A stretch of DNA of 64,000 bases from JBDIVL01 sp039794405 (GTDB taxonomy: Bacteria > Planctomycetota > Brocadiia > Brocadiales > Brocadiaceae), in NCBI GenBank assembly GCA_039794405.1, contig JBDIVL010000005.1:1-64000 (forward strand), given 5' to 3'. The notes under the pieces were generated by a model, which saw nothing but the letters and a program-made list of their open reading frames with translations, ran no database searches and was not told the origin of the DNA. This document shows positions 27,086 to 36,340 of this stretch, piece after piece. The position numbers and the translations under genes are program-made. The stretch's first letter is position 1; every line of letters starts with the position of its first letter.

Positions 27086-27207
27086 GGTTGGTTCAGTCTT
27101 GTAGATTAAACCATATGTTTAAGCACCGGCCCACGCGTTTTTGATTTATGCCAGGCGAAGGAAATATGCAAAACATTTCAGTCCAATCATGGACGATTGA
27201 ACCAACC
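27086..27207. repeat. 122-bp GGTTGGTTCA-type dispersed repeat, copy A
   Basis: It starts GGTTGGTTCAGTC and ends GACGATTGAACCAACC, i.e. near-perfect terminal inverted repeats; each end is itself a small hairpin (GGTTCAGTC/GATTAAACC and TCCAATC/GATTGAACC). It has the same length and layout as the copy at 58996-59117, and shares the internal words CCAGGC and AAAC.TTTCAGT. Confidence 0.75.
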
Positions 27208-27220
27208 CTGAGAACACGGA

Positions 27221-27248
27221 GTAGAGATTCAAAATCTTGCGTCTCTAC
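27221..27248. repeat. GTAG...CTAC palindromic repeat, copy 2
   Basis: 28 bp from GTAGAGATTC to TTGCGTCTCTAC, with the right half identical to the copy at 24059-24086. It lies 13 bases after the 122-bp repeat. Confidence 0.6.
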
Positions 27249-27472
27249 TTTGCCCGTACACCCTCCTGAAATCTGCGTACATAACCAATACAATCAAGTT
27301 ACATACCAAAATATGGTGTAGGAGCAGAGTGATTTTTATCGTTATATATAATAAGTACTTATAAAAATTATTTAAGAAATCGGGTTCTTTATAAAAATAA
27401 AAAATAAGTTTAAAATGGCAAAAATGTTTCTCTTTGGTACAGAAATGTAAAACCACGAGATCAAATAATCTT

Positions 27473-28559
27473 TTATAAACTGGCATGTCCCAACATTCGG
27501 GGAGCGATAGAAACATCCTGGACGATCTCCACAATCTTTGATGCATTAGTATGCCGCAGGTTATGGAATGAGAATTTCTTTATACCAAGATTTCAGAACA
27601 CCTTTGCAAAATGATTGCTATACTTACCATGAATCGAATGGTTGATTGCTCCATCATAAAATAAGCAATCCCTAGTATCCATAGACTCTTTATACTTCCT
27701 CAGTTCACCAATAAGATAGCTTGATAGTGGCAATGTGGTTGATCTTCCTGTCTTTTGCTGTATTATGGTGAGCATTGAATTGTTAAGGTCTATGTATGAC
27801 CATCTCAAGGTTATCACATCCATCAACCTGAGTCCTGTAAACATGCCGATAAGAATAGCCATGCGTTCCCAGCTTGCAGGCAATACAGATTCATCAAGGA
27901 TAAGTTTGATTTCCTCATTGGTTAATATCCGCTTATTGGTCTCATCTACCTTTAGTGGTTTAAACTCCTGCATGGGATTGCTGTTTATTACACGTTCCTG
28001 AACAGCCATATCCAGGATAAGCCTTAATACAGAACAATACTGGTTTACCGTAGATGCCTTTGCTTGATCTTTTTGCATTACATCAGTGCAGAAACGCTGT
28101 ACCAGAACAACGTTGATTCTTGACACTTTAAAAGTTCCCAAGTGCTTTATAAGGGCATTTATCGCCGTTTGCCTGTTTACAAAGGTATTCTCCGGCACAC
28201 TACCCTTGATATGCTCCAAATATTTTTCACAGTAATTTTCAATAGTAACTCTCTTTGTTCTTTGTAAGACAAGAAGGTCGAACAGTCCCCGGTTAATATT
28301 CCGTATGATTTCATTGTATGCCTCTTTTGTCTGCGACTTGGTAAGGCCTGGACGGATAACGTTTCTCCATATATCGTGTTGATCCCTGAAGTCAATTGAC
28401 CAACCTCCACATGGTTTATCCTTTGGTACATCTATAGGGCAGTGCTTACCTCTTTTACCCTCTCAATCAATGCCCTTCTGGATAACCCTTGCCGTATCTG
28501 TCACCTGAGTTTCTCTTGCCTTTACATTGTGGGAAATATTTGCGATATCTTACACCCAT
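27473..28559 (-). pseudogene. Decayed tyrosine recombinase (phage-type integrase)
   Basis: Reading the reverse strand, the gene starts at an ATG (28559, after AAAGGA) as MGVRYRKYFPQCKGKRN and breaks near 28467 by a stop plus frame change. It resumes with KDKPCGGWSIDF and runs as one frame to FAKVF at 27593. There a second frame change leads to FSFHNLRHTNAS and MLGHASL before a stop at 27473. The catalytic-domain boxes are clear: GMFTGLRLMDVITLRW (first Arg) and HNLRHT (His-x-x-Arg). The C-terminal tyrosine region is missing. It is a dead integrase, in keeping with a mobile-element landing zone. Confidence 0.8.
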
Positions 28560-28881
28560 TGTTTCACCGTCCTTTCATATAGATTTAATATAATGGTGTT
28601 TCCTCTTTAGTGCCCATCACAATTCCCCCTTTTTGTGGAAATGCAAGATTGTAATAACCACAAGAATAATTATAAGCAAACTTTTCTCATTTCTACTGAG
28701 ACATAAAAAGTATTTCGTGTATAAGTACCAAAATCAAGCAAAACCTATAAGATAAACAAAGATATTCTCAAGCCATTTTCTTACACTCAACTTTATCACC
28801 GTCCTTTCAAATAAAAAAGGCAGTAAGCTAAATGTAGGACGGTACACCTAGCTACTGCCCTTAGTTACCTGAGTTTCCCTC
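28560..28881. other. Non-coding gap between integrase relic and IS3 copy 1
   Basis: No gene is seen. The word TCACCGTCCTTTCA occurs at 28570 and again near 28796; on the reverse strand it is the ribosome-binding region of the integrase, so the 5' end of that gene appears partly duplicated. A hairpin GGCAGTAAGCTA/TAGCTACTGCC at 28819-28859, followed on the reverse strand by a T run, looks like a reverse-strand terminator. Confidence 0.5.
28819..28859 (-). terminator. Probable reverse-strand terminator
   Basis: Arms GGCAGTAAGCTA and TAGCTACTGCC pair with one bulge; on the reverse strand the stem is followed by TTTTTTAT. It lies just outside the left end of IS3 copy 1. Confidence 0.5.
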
Positions 28882-28946
28882 TGTGTCAATAATAGTTGGA
28901 CAAATTCCTAGTAATAATTTAGTGTAGGGCGAACAGGAGAAAAGAG

Positions 28947-29817
28947 ATGATGCTCGCTGCCCAGTCTCTTGCCAAAGAGGTACGTATGAAAAAAGCCTGT
29001 GAGGCGTTAGCCATCCCACGGGCAAGCTATTACTATTACCGTAAGAATAGCAATCGAAAACGTAGTTCTGTAAGGCCACCTCTGGCACTATCTCCCATGG
29101 AAGAACAGAGAGTACTTGATATCCTACATACTGAACGCTTTTGTGATAAGGCACCACGTGAAATATACGCAACACTCCTTGATGAAGGTACCTATCTGTG
29201 CTCTGTCAGAACGATGTACCGTGTTCTTGAAAAACATGGTGAAGGAAAAGAAAGAAGAAATCAACTCCTTCATCCTGCGTATCAGAAACCAGAACTCCTG
29301 GCAACGGCACCAAATCAGGTATGGTCATGGGATATCACAAAGCTGAAAGAACCAACGAAATGGAGTTATTTCTATCTCTATGTCATCCTTGATATCTTCA
29401 GCCGTTATGTGGTTGGCTGGATGGTTGCCCACCGTGAACAAGCGGCTCTGGCTGAGCGGCTGATACGTGAGACTGCCCACAAACAGGGCATTCAACCAGG
29501 ACAACTCATTATCCATGCTGACCGTGGATCAAGTATGACTTCAAAACCGGTAGCATTTCTGCTTTCAGACCTGGGAATAACAAGAAGCCATTCCAGGCCT
29601 TATGTCAATAACGATAACCCCTACTCAGAGTCTCAGTTTAAGACCCTGAAATATCGTCCTGATTTCCCAGAATATTTCATAGCGATTGAATCTGCAAGGG
29701 CATTCTGTAGGGATTTCTTTCCCTGGTATAATCAAACATTATCACTCAGGTATCGCGGATTACTTACACCAGAAACGGTTCATTATGGACGCACGGACCA
29801 CATGGTGAAAGAACGAA
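28947..29817 (+). pseudogene. IS3 orfB transposase, interrupted by IS21
   Basis: This is the N-terminal 290 codons of the IS3 integrase-type transposase, identical in protein sequence to the copy at 40022 up to KER. The remaining codons lie beyond the IS21 insertion at 32302-32423, where the frame continues SHVLRIAFENHPE and then RFKGKVPLPPKLPL to a TGA. A frame that seems to continue to 29876 is only read-through into the IS21 end. The DDE residues (WSWDIT, HADRG, YSESQ) are all present in the first part. Confidence 0.85.
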
Positions 29818-29941
29818 TGTCTAGCGTCAACTATTTTTCCTGTCTAACGACAATTATTTTTCCCGTTATCCATTAAGCACAATACCAGTATTTTGTGGTA
29901 TTGTTTTGCACAGAGGGTACCCTCTGTGCAAAAATTTTTTT

Positions 29942-30706
29942 TTAACCTCCTTTCTGTAGTTTCGATTCTTTCGCTTTTTCCATTCGATAGCTTGGGATAT
30001 TTAACTCAAGCACTACACAGTGGTGCACAAGGCGGTCAATTGCTGCCGCTGTTACCATTGGGTCCTTAAAGATTTTCTCCCACTTTGAAAATGGAAGATT
30101 ACTCGTTAGCATTATGCTGCCTCTTTCGTATCTCTCCGCAAGCAAGGTAAAAAGCACTTCCATCTCTTCCCTGTCCTGCTGTACATACCCAATATCATCA
30201 ATAATAATAGCATCGTACCTTGAGTATTTTTTCAATATCCGTGCAAGTTTCAATTCCCGCTTTGCAGCCAACAACTCCTGCACTAACAGAGAACATTGGC
30301 TAAAGTATACTCTTTTTCCCATCCTCTGAATTAACTCCTGACCTATCGCTGATAAAAGATGTGTTTTCCCACTTCCGGGCTGGCCAAATGACAGGATATT
30401 TTCTTTCCTCTCAAGAAATGATCCATCTAAAAGACTATTTACCACCTGAGCAACTTTTCGGGGCAGTCTTTTCATATCAAACGTATCTAACGTCTTTTCT
30501 AACGGTAATCTTGATTCTCTTAATAACCGCTCTGTCTTCTTATGACGCCTCACTTCGCACTCCCTCTCCAACAACCCGTATAAATACATCTCATAACCCA
30601 ACGATTCCCGTACCGCTTTTACCGCATGGTCCTCGTAAAGCCTCCTTATTGTCGGCAAACGGAGATCCCTCAGATAATCCGTTATTTGACATTTTATATC
30701 AACCAT
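29942..30706 (-). CDS. istB: IS21 helper ATPase IstB
   Basis: This 254-residue AAA+ ATPase related to DnaA/DnaC has Walker A GQPGSGKTHLL, Walker B IIIDDIGY and sensor region LTSNLPFSKW. IstB binds DNA, selects targets and activates the IstA transposase. It overlaps istA by 8 bp, as usual for the pair. Intact, so this IS21 copy may be active. Confidence 0.93.
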   Translation of the reverse strand: MVDIKCQITDYLRDLRLPTIRRLYEDHAVKAVRESLGYEMYLYGLLERECEVRRHKKTERLLRESRLPLEKTLDTFDMKRLPRKVAQVVNSLLDGSFLERKENILSFGQPGSGKTHLLSAIGQELIQRMGKRVYFSQCSLLVQELLAAKRELKLARILKKYSRYDAIIIDDIGYVQQDREEMEVLFTLLAERYERGSIMLTSNLPFSKWEKIFKDPMVTAAAIDRLVHHCVVLELNIPSYRMEKAKESKLQKGG

Positions 30707-32183
30707 GGCAAACCTCTCTTTCGCTTAACAATTCATCGTATGCACAGAGGTCTATTTTGCCTATTACCACCTCGGTAACTGCTGGTATGACCTGATCATG
30801 TCTGATTATTTCCTCTACTGAACCCGAAGAAATATCCTTCTCCTGATCAAGAAGAAACCGTAACGCCTCATCCACTCCCGTTTGGGTCTCCTTCGATGCC
30901 AGGTAAAGAATCTCCAGATACTCCTTGTCTGCCTTTCCTGGATTCTTTTTCTTTAAATAATCATATGCCATCCTGAAACGGCTTGTAGGAAACAAGTCCC
31001 CATGGTAACGGTAATTCTCAAAAGCCCCTGGCTTTCTCACAAGCCAGTCTATAACATGACGGTATTCTATGGCATGCCGGTATTCCCCCTTTAACCTTGG
31101 TATTGTTTCTATATGTTTCTGCGCATACCATATCTCTAAATACTCCGCATATATTTTAACTTCCACCCACTCTCTTATCAGACGACTCGGTACCGAATAT
31201 ACATTGTGCTGAACATGAATCGTGCTACTCGGACCCACCTTAACCTTTTGTCTCTTACAATCATTCAGCCGCCTTGCAGGTAATGGCCTAAGCACCTTCA
31301 TCTCCTCAATCAACCTGCTTTGACACCCGGCATTTAACTGCTGAAAGAGTTGATCTAAAAATGATCTATACTCATTTCTGCTTGAAAAATCTCTACTACC
31401 TCTGAGCATTAATGCCTGATCTACCGCTCTCTTGAAACGAAAATGCCTTTGCTCTATATCTCCATTCTCGTTCGCCTTGCCTGCCTGGGTCTTCCTCCCT
31501 CTGAGACCATAATGGTGTAACAACCGACGGTAATCCCGCGTATACTCATCAGGATGGCCGACTTTATGTACCGCAGCGCTTAACCGGTCGGTCTGATGCT
31601 CAACCGGAACTCCTCCAAGCTCCCATAGTGCATTTTGTAACCCTTCGCTCAGGCTCTCATAGCTCTCTGAAAAACATATTGTCCCATGCTCCCAGTTGGA
31701 ATATGTTACCACAAAATGATACAACAAGTGTTTGAATTGTTGACCTCCTATGCTTATCGATAATTTTGACATGTCTGTGAAGTCTGATTCTGAAAGCTGA
31801 CCCGGTTTATGTTCTTGAGGAAAAAATACCTCTTTACCAGGACCTTCCAGTGCCCTCCATATCTTTATCTTTCTCTGAAGTGTTCGCAGTTGACCATCAG
31901 AAAATTTCCCGGGATACTCTCTTTGAAGATAGGAAAATATGGTGGTACCTTCAATGCTTGGATTTGACTCAAGATAATCTCTGACTTCACTCCATACTTC
32001 TTCAAAGGGATCTTCACGAGTCCTCCATGTGTGCTCTTTCTTTTGTTGACTCGGCAGTGTTCTCTTACGAAGATATTTCCGTGCTGTTTTCTCGTCCATG
32101 CCAGCTTTACTTGTTGCTACATTTAGTGTCCTTTCCGTTTTTATTAGTTTCATGAGCATCCTCACTTGCTTGTCTGTGACCAT
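30699..32183 (-). CDS. istA: IS21 transposase IstA
   Basis: This 494-residue DDE transposase has an N-terminal helix-turn-helix region (TLNVATSKAGMDEKTARKYL) and an rve-type core with acidic residues in ESDFTDMS, EHQTDRLSAA and NENGDIEQRH (order D, D, E). The C-terminal part has the beta-rich DNA-binding region. It is intact and precedes istB in transcription order. Confidence 0.93.
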   Translation of the reverse strand: MVTDKQVRMLMKLIKTERTLNVATSKAGMDEKTARKYLRKRTLPSQQKKEHTWRTREDPFEEVWSEVRDYLESNPSIEGTTIFSYLQREYPGKFSDGQLRTLQRKIKIWRALEGPGKEVFFPQEHKPGQLSESDFTDMSKLSISIGGQQFKHLLYHFVVTYSNWEHGTICFSESYESLSEGLQNALWELGGVPVEHQTDRLSAAVHKVGHPDEYTRDYRRLLHHYGLRGRKTQAGKANENGDIEQRHFRFKRAVDQALMLRGSRDFSSRNEYRSFLDQLFQQLNAGCQSRLIEEMKVLRPLPARRLNDCKRQKVKVGPSSTIHVQHNVYSVPSRLIREWVEVKIYAEYLEIWYAQKHIETIPRLKGEYRHAIEYRHVIDWLVRKPGAFENYRYHGDLFPTSRFRMAYDYLKKKNPGKADKEYLEILYLASKETQTGVDEALRFLLDQEKDISSGSVEEIIRHDQVIPAVTEVVIGKIDLCAYDELLSEREVCHG

Positions 32184-32469
32184 CCAAGTTCCCTCCTGTT
32201 TCTATAAATCTCATTTCTTGGATAGTCTATAGGTTTCTTCTAAAAAACGGGAATTTTAATTGTCGTTGATCGGGAATTCTAATTGTCGCTCATCAAACGA
32301 AGCCATGTGCTAAGAATAGCATTTGAAAATCATCCTGAACGGTTCAAGGGAAAAGTACCTCTACCACCCAAGTTGCCTCTGGCTGCCTGGATTAATCAAC
32401 CAAAACTGGAAAATACTTTATGATTAGAGCCTAAATTCCTTAAAAAAGTGTCTAATTTTCATTGACACA

Positions 32470-32674
32470 TTCCACAAGCTAAATAAGCAATTTTCTGCCA
32501 TTGATTATTTCTCATTTTCTCTCGTTCTAATTCCACTTGACATCTGCTATGTTATGAAATAACATTTTCAGCAAATTATGGAATAAAGATATATGCCTCA
32601 TAATAAAACAAATTCCTTTGCCCCAAAGAATACGCTACATCCGTGTAGCGTTTATAAAATTGGAGAAAAGAAAA
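32470..32674 (+). promoter_or_regulatory. Promoter region and palindrome upstream of the PLD nuclease
   Basis: TTGACA near 32537 followed after 17 bases by TAACAT is a plausible promoter. In the leader, ACGCTACA-TCCG-TGTAGCGT (32632-32651) is a perfect 8-bp-arm palindrome that ends 23 bases before the ATG. It could be an operator for the XRE regulator or an RNA hairpin controlling nuclease translation. Confidence 0.45.
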
Positions 32675-33904
32675 ATGGAAATTAAGTTTATAGGACAAGG
32701 TCTAGACCCTGACAGCGATATAACAACTGGGAATTTTATCATTGATTCTCTAAAGAGCAACAAATACAAGACTTTTAATGCATTTGTGGCATTCGTGAGT
32801 ACAGGTGGACTGAAAAACATCCATGACCAGTTAATTAAATTTAAAGAAAATGGAGGCGTAATCCGTTTGTATTTGGGCGTAGACCTAAACGGCACGTCAA
32901 AAGAAGCATTAGAACAATTACTTGAACACAACATTGAAACATATGTTGTTTATTCACCCAACAACATTATTTATCACCCGAAGATTTATGCTTTTGAAGG
33001 TAATGAAGTAACTAGAGCTATAATAGGTTCATCAAACCTAACTGAAAGTGGCTTGTTTCAAAATATTGAAGCATCCGTTTGTATTGATTTTGACAATAAG
33101 GATGAAAAAGGAAATAATTTCGTTGCTGATATTTATGAGCATTTCAACTCAATAATAAATTTGGAAAGCACAAGCTGTCAAAGATTGAGCAATGAAATTT
33201 TGGCACTGCTTGTTGAAAACAAAGTTGTTTTGGCAGAAGCTGTAAACAGAGTTAAGAATAATAAAATGAGCCAAGAGTTTGGGCAAAAAGATCTCATAAA
33301 AAACAACGCGTTACTTGAAATTTTTGGAAAAATAAAACCTAAGAAGCCGCCTAAAGGATTTAAAAAAGTCGTAAGAAAAGAAGAGCTGAAAGTTGAATCC
33401 GACGAAAAGGTGAGTGTAACTTATGAGATTACATCCCTTGTCTCCGGTTCTATGTGGATTGAAACTGGCAAGATGACAGGAGGTTCAAGAAATATTCTGG
33501 ATTTATCTAAATCAGGTAAACGAAATGATGTTGTTAAATTTGGAAGCGTCAGTTTTTTTGGAGTTGATCCAGAAGATACAAAAACACGCAAAGAGATTAA
33601 TCTTCACCTTGGGGGTGAAATTTACATTAAAAATCCTATTTTCTATGCTGAGGATAATAGTAATTGGAGAATTCAGCTAAAAGGAGAAACTGTTGATGGT
33701 AAAAAACTCACAACAATTTCAAAACCATTTTTAGGACAGAATGGAGGTCTTGTTGACAAGATTTTAGTTTTTACTAAAATTAATGACGAAAATTTCAAAC
33801 TTGAAATTTTAGATTCAAATGAAATGGAAAATTTGATTGAGAATTCTTCAGACTGGGCTAAGAGTGGTAGAGGAGGAAACGGTAGAGCATACGGAATTAT
33901 TTGA
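32675..33904 (+). CDS. PLD-superfamily restriction endonuclease, BfiI/NgoFVII-like
   Basis: This protein has about 409 residues. The N-terminal half is a phospholipase-D-fold nuclease with HPK (His101, Lys103), GSSNLTES (Asn121) and Glu132. A single HxK motif implies a dimeric active site. This family cuts DNA without metal ions through a covalent His intermediate. The C-terminal part (about 250-400) is beta-rich and could be the B3-like recognition domain seen in BfiI and NgoFVII. The ATG at 32675 follows GGAG; an upstream in-frame start adds residues without homology. It converges on the methylase operon, with a 57-bp overlap of the coding ends. The restriction role is inferred from fold and context. 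Confidence 0.8.
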   Translation: MEIKFIGQGLDPDSDITTGNFIIDSLKSNKYKTFNAFVAFVSTGGLKNIHDQLIKFKENGGVIRLYLGVDLNGTSKEALEQLLEHNIETYVVYSPNNIIYHPKIYAFEGNEVTRAIIGSSNLTESGLFQNIEASVCIDFDNKDEKGNNFVADIYEHFNSIINLESTSCQRLSNEILALLVENKVVLAEAVNRVKNNKMSQEFGQKDLIKNNALLEIFGKIKPKKPPKGFKKVVRKEELKVESDEKVSVTYEITSLVSGSMWIETGKMTGGSRNILDLSKSGKRNDVVKFGSVSFFGVDPEDTKTRKEINLHLGGEIYIKNPIFYAEDNSNWRIQLKGETVDGKKLTTISKPFLGQNGGLVDKILVFTKINDENFKLEILDSNEMENLIENSSDWAKSGRGGNGRAYGII

Positions 33905-36340
33905 TTGAATCTTTTCCAGTTCTTCCCTGAACCAAGCCAAATCATTTTTTGTATATTGTTTATTGAAAGCAGCGAGGACAAGCTTAAGTTCTGAATCATT
34001 CAGTTTGTAAAGCAAAATAAAAAGCAAATCAATCTTTCTTATTGTCTCAAACCTGCTTTCTTCAATTTCCGCTTGTGTTTTCAATTTCAAATTCTCAAAA
34101 AGAGAACTTAAACGAACATCATTTTTTAAAAGAGAAAAAACTAGCAATGAAATGTGTTCTTTAATGGTTAATTCGCGACAATTAAAATTTATGGTTGTTG
34201 CTGTTTGTTCCATATATGGAACAGGCATTTGATTAATTACTGACTGAGTTAAATCAATCCCACTTAACTTTTTCTTTATGATAAAATCAAACACAACTGA
34301 ATTGAATAGTCCTGCCAAATATAGCAAGTCATTTTGGTTTGTGGTTAAGAACTGAACCGACTGAGAGGCGGGTATAAAAGGCAACACCGTTGCAATACAT
34401 GTTCGTGTGTTGGTTGCAGATGTTAAACTTCTCCAAGCCAACATAAATTTTTCGTTATAGTTCTTTGAGAGTTGTAACCACTTTTCACGATTGATAAAAA
34501 ATCTTGATTCAGGAAAATAATCTGCAATCCTTTTTTTTGTTTCATCCAACACAACGGAAGAGGATTTATTCCCATACCTCCCTTCGTATCCTACTCCATT
34601 GAAACACGAGAACTTTCCATCAAACTGGCCGAAAAACTTTCCTTCATAAATTGCAACATTATCATCTGTTTTTTTCTTTGAAATAAACTTAGCATGATTT
34701 GTAAGGTGAACAATTCTACCGAATCTCACTTTATCAAAAACATTTTTGAAGAATGGAAAATCATAAGAAACTCTTAGTAAAAAATCAACTTCTTCTTTTG
34801 TGGAGAAATTGGGCAACATTCCTGTAAACGGATTTAGTGACTTTAATCCTTCATACGACAATTCAATTTCTGGTTTGCCCTTTTGAATTTCATCAATATT
34901 GCTGAGGTTCATTGAAACATGAAACATTTTACTTCGAGAATTTCCCAACAACAAAAAGCAGAACCGTTCTCTGCTGTCAATATTGAAAATTTTCTTTCGG
35001 TTTATGAAATCATAAATTGCTATAACTAAATTTTCTTTTGTCAAAAACTGAAACAATTTTTGGTTAACCTGGCTTGTTACAATTGCGCTTTTCAAAACTA
35101 ACCCGACAACACCTCTTTCTGTTTTTAACTTTACAGCAGCATCTGTGAACAAAGCATAAGTATTTAACTCACCTTTGTTTGACAAGGAGAAAAAGGGATT
35201 TCGCTTTAAGTTAGATTTTACTTTCTCTATTTCATATTTAAATTGTTTAGAAAAATTAGCCAAGTGAATATTGTTTTGTTCAGTTTTATTTATTTCATCC
35301 GTCCTACTTGCTTTGAAATGATTGTTGGCAATACCAGTTGAATAAAGAGCATAAAATCTCTTCTCCTCAAAGCGAATTTTTTCCCAAGGTGGATTACCTA
35401 CAATAATATCGTATTTCTTTAGCTTATTTCTATTTAACAGCAGTAATTCATGATAAATAAAGCCACGGGAAAAAATCTCTACCTTTTCTGATTCGTCTAT
35501 CGCAAAATCTGTTTGTAACAAAAAATTTGCATGTACAAAGTTTTCTTTAAGACTATTATAAAGATATGTCTGGTTAATCTTTAAAAGCAAATTCAGCTTT
35601 GCCACTTCCAAAGCCAGACAATCTACATCAAAGGCATAAATGTTTGAAACAATTGATCTTAATAAATCAGTTTTCTTTTTTGATTCCAGATTTAGATTGC
35701 CGATTATCCTTTCAAAGTATTGAATTATCGCAATTAGAAAATTCCCCCCACCGCAGGAGAAATCAGCAAAACTTATTGAGGAAATTTCTTTCAGATAGTT
35801 TTTGTTCATGCTTTCAGAAGTGGCTGCCGAGAATACTTTAATTCCATAATTCAGTTCAAAGAAACTATCAATAGTTTTCTCAGTAACAGAATTTGTCAGA
35901 TCCGCCGGTGTATAATAGCTGCCTAACTTATTTCTGTAGTTCTTGGTGTTAGAGATTTCAACTCCATTGCTTTCATTACCTGTTTCTATGCTCAATAAAG
36001 TTTCGTAAAGAGAAGGAATATCTATTGATTCAACTCCAATCAAATGACAAAGATTGTTATCAATCAATTTAACTAAACTCTCATTTGAATTCTCAATGAT
36101 TGATGAAAATAAATTTTCATTAGCAAAGTAGTTTTTGAGCCAATCGTTTGTCGCGGAAGAAATTTTGCAATCTTCTTTTTTGAAATTATTTTTTAGGAAG
36201 AAAATTGAAGCAATAAAAAAAGCTCTGGTTCTGAATCTTTCCTTATTGAGTTCAACAGGATTTATATTTTGTTGGTTAGCAAAACATCTTGTAAGATGTT
36301 CTTTTAGAATATAGGCGTATATCTCTAATGCCTTATCCAT
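33848..36340 (-). CDS. Eco57I-like N6-adenine DNA methyltransferase
   Basis: This 830-residue gamma-class DNA methylase has GSYYTP (about residues 140-145, before the catalytic domain), SAM motif I ADFSCGGGNF (about 192-201) and catalytic motif IV NPPW (about 316-319). The roughly 500 residues that follow probably hold the target-recognition region. No nuclease motif is seen, so it is a methylase and not a fused type IIG enzyme. It is the last gene of the XRE-methylase-methylase operon, overlapping the previous gene by 8 bp. Its 3' end overlaps the convergent nuclease gene. The codons are very AT-rich, like the rest of the island and unlike the dcw genes. Confidence 0.82.
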   Translation of the reverse strand: MDKALEIYAYILKEHLTRCFANQQNINPVELNKERFRTRAFFIASIFFLKNNFKKEDCKISSATNDWLKNYFANENLFSSIIENSNESLVKLIDNNLCHLIGVESIDIPSLYETLLSIETGNESNGVEISNTKNYRNKLGSYYTPADLTNSVTEKTIDSFFELNYGIKVFSAATSESMNKNYLKEISSISFADFSCGGGNFLIAIIQYFERIIGNLNLESKKKTDLLRSIVSNIYAFDVDCLALEVAKLNLLLKINQTYLYNSLKENFVHANFLLQTDFAIDESEKVEIFSRGFIYHELLLLNRNKLKKYDIIVGNPPWEKIRFEEKRFYALYSTGIANNHFKASRTDEINKTEQNNIHLANFSKQFKYEIEKVKSNLKRNPFFSLSNKGELNTYALFTDAAVKLKTERGVVGLVLKSAIVTSQVNQKLFQFLTKENLVIAIYDFINRKKIFNIDSRERFCFLLLGNSRSKMFHVSMNLSNIDEIQKGKPEIELSYEGLKSLNPFTGMLPNFSTKEEVDFLLRVSYDFPFFKNVFDKVRFGRIVHLTNHAKFISKKKTDDNVAIYEGKFFGQFDGKFSCFNGVGYEGRYGNKSSSVVLDETKKRIADYFPESRFFINREKWLQLSKNYNEKFMLAWRSLTSATNTRTCIATVLPFIPASQSVQFLTTNQNDLLYLAGLFNSVVFDFIIKKKLSGIDLTQSVINQMPVPYMEQTATTINFNCRELTIKEHISLLVFSLLKNDVRLSSLFENLKLKTQAEIEESRFETIRKIDLLFILLYKLNDSELKLVLAAFNKQYTKNDLAWFREELEKIQSNNSVCSTVSSSTTLSPV

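Larger units (their letters stand above)
29818..32295 (-). mobile_element. IS21-family insertion sequence
   Basis: A 2.48-kb element carrying istA and istB on the reverse strand. The target duplication AACGAA is seen at 29812-29817 and 32296-32301, and removing the element restores the IS3 orfB frame exactly. Both ends begin TG and carry two tandem copies of a GCGACAATTA-AATTCCC-like unit, the multiple terminal binding sites typical of IS21. Confidence 0.88.
28882..32469 (+). mobile_element. IS3-family element, copy 1: orfA deleted and split by an IS21 element
   Basis: The left end is TGTGTCAATAATAGTTGGACA and the right end, read inward, is TGTGTCAATGAAAATTAGACA. Compared with the intact copy at 39472-41058, about 485 bases covering orfA are missing (junction at about 28933). 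An IS21-type element lies inside orfB with a 6-bp target duplication. The left and right parts otherwise match copy 2 almost base for base. The element is dead in its own right. Confidence 0.85.

Noticed and set aside
27229..27546. 105-codon reverse frame after the integrase relic
   Set aside because: It is an alternate frame over the HNLRHT end of the decayed recombinase and over A/T-rich gap sequence.
29818..29876. Extension of the IS3 orfB frame past KER
   Set aside because: The added residues (MSSVNYFSCL...) are the end of the inserted IS21 element read by chance, not transposase sequence.
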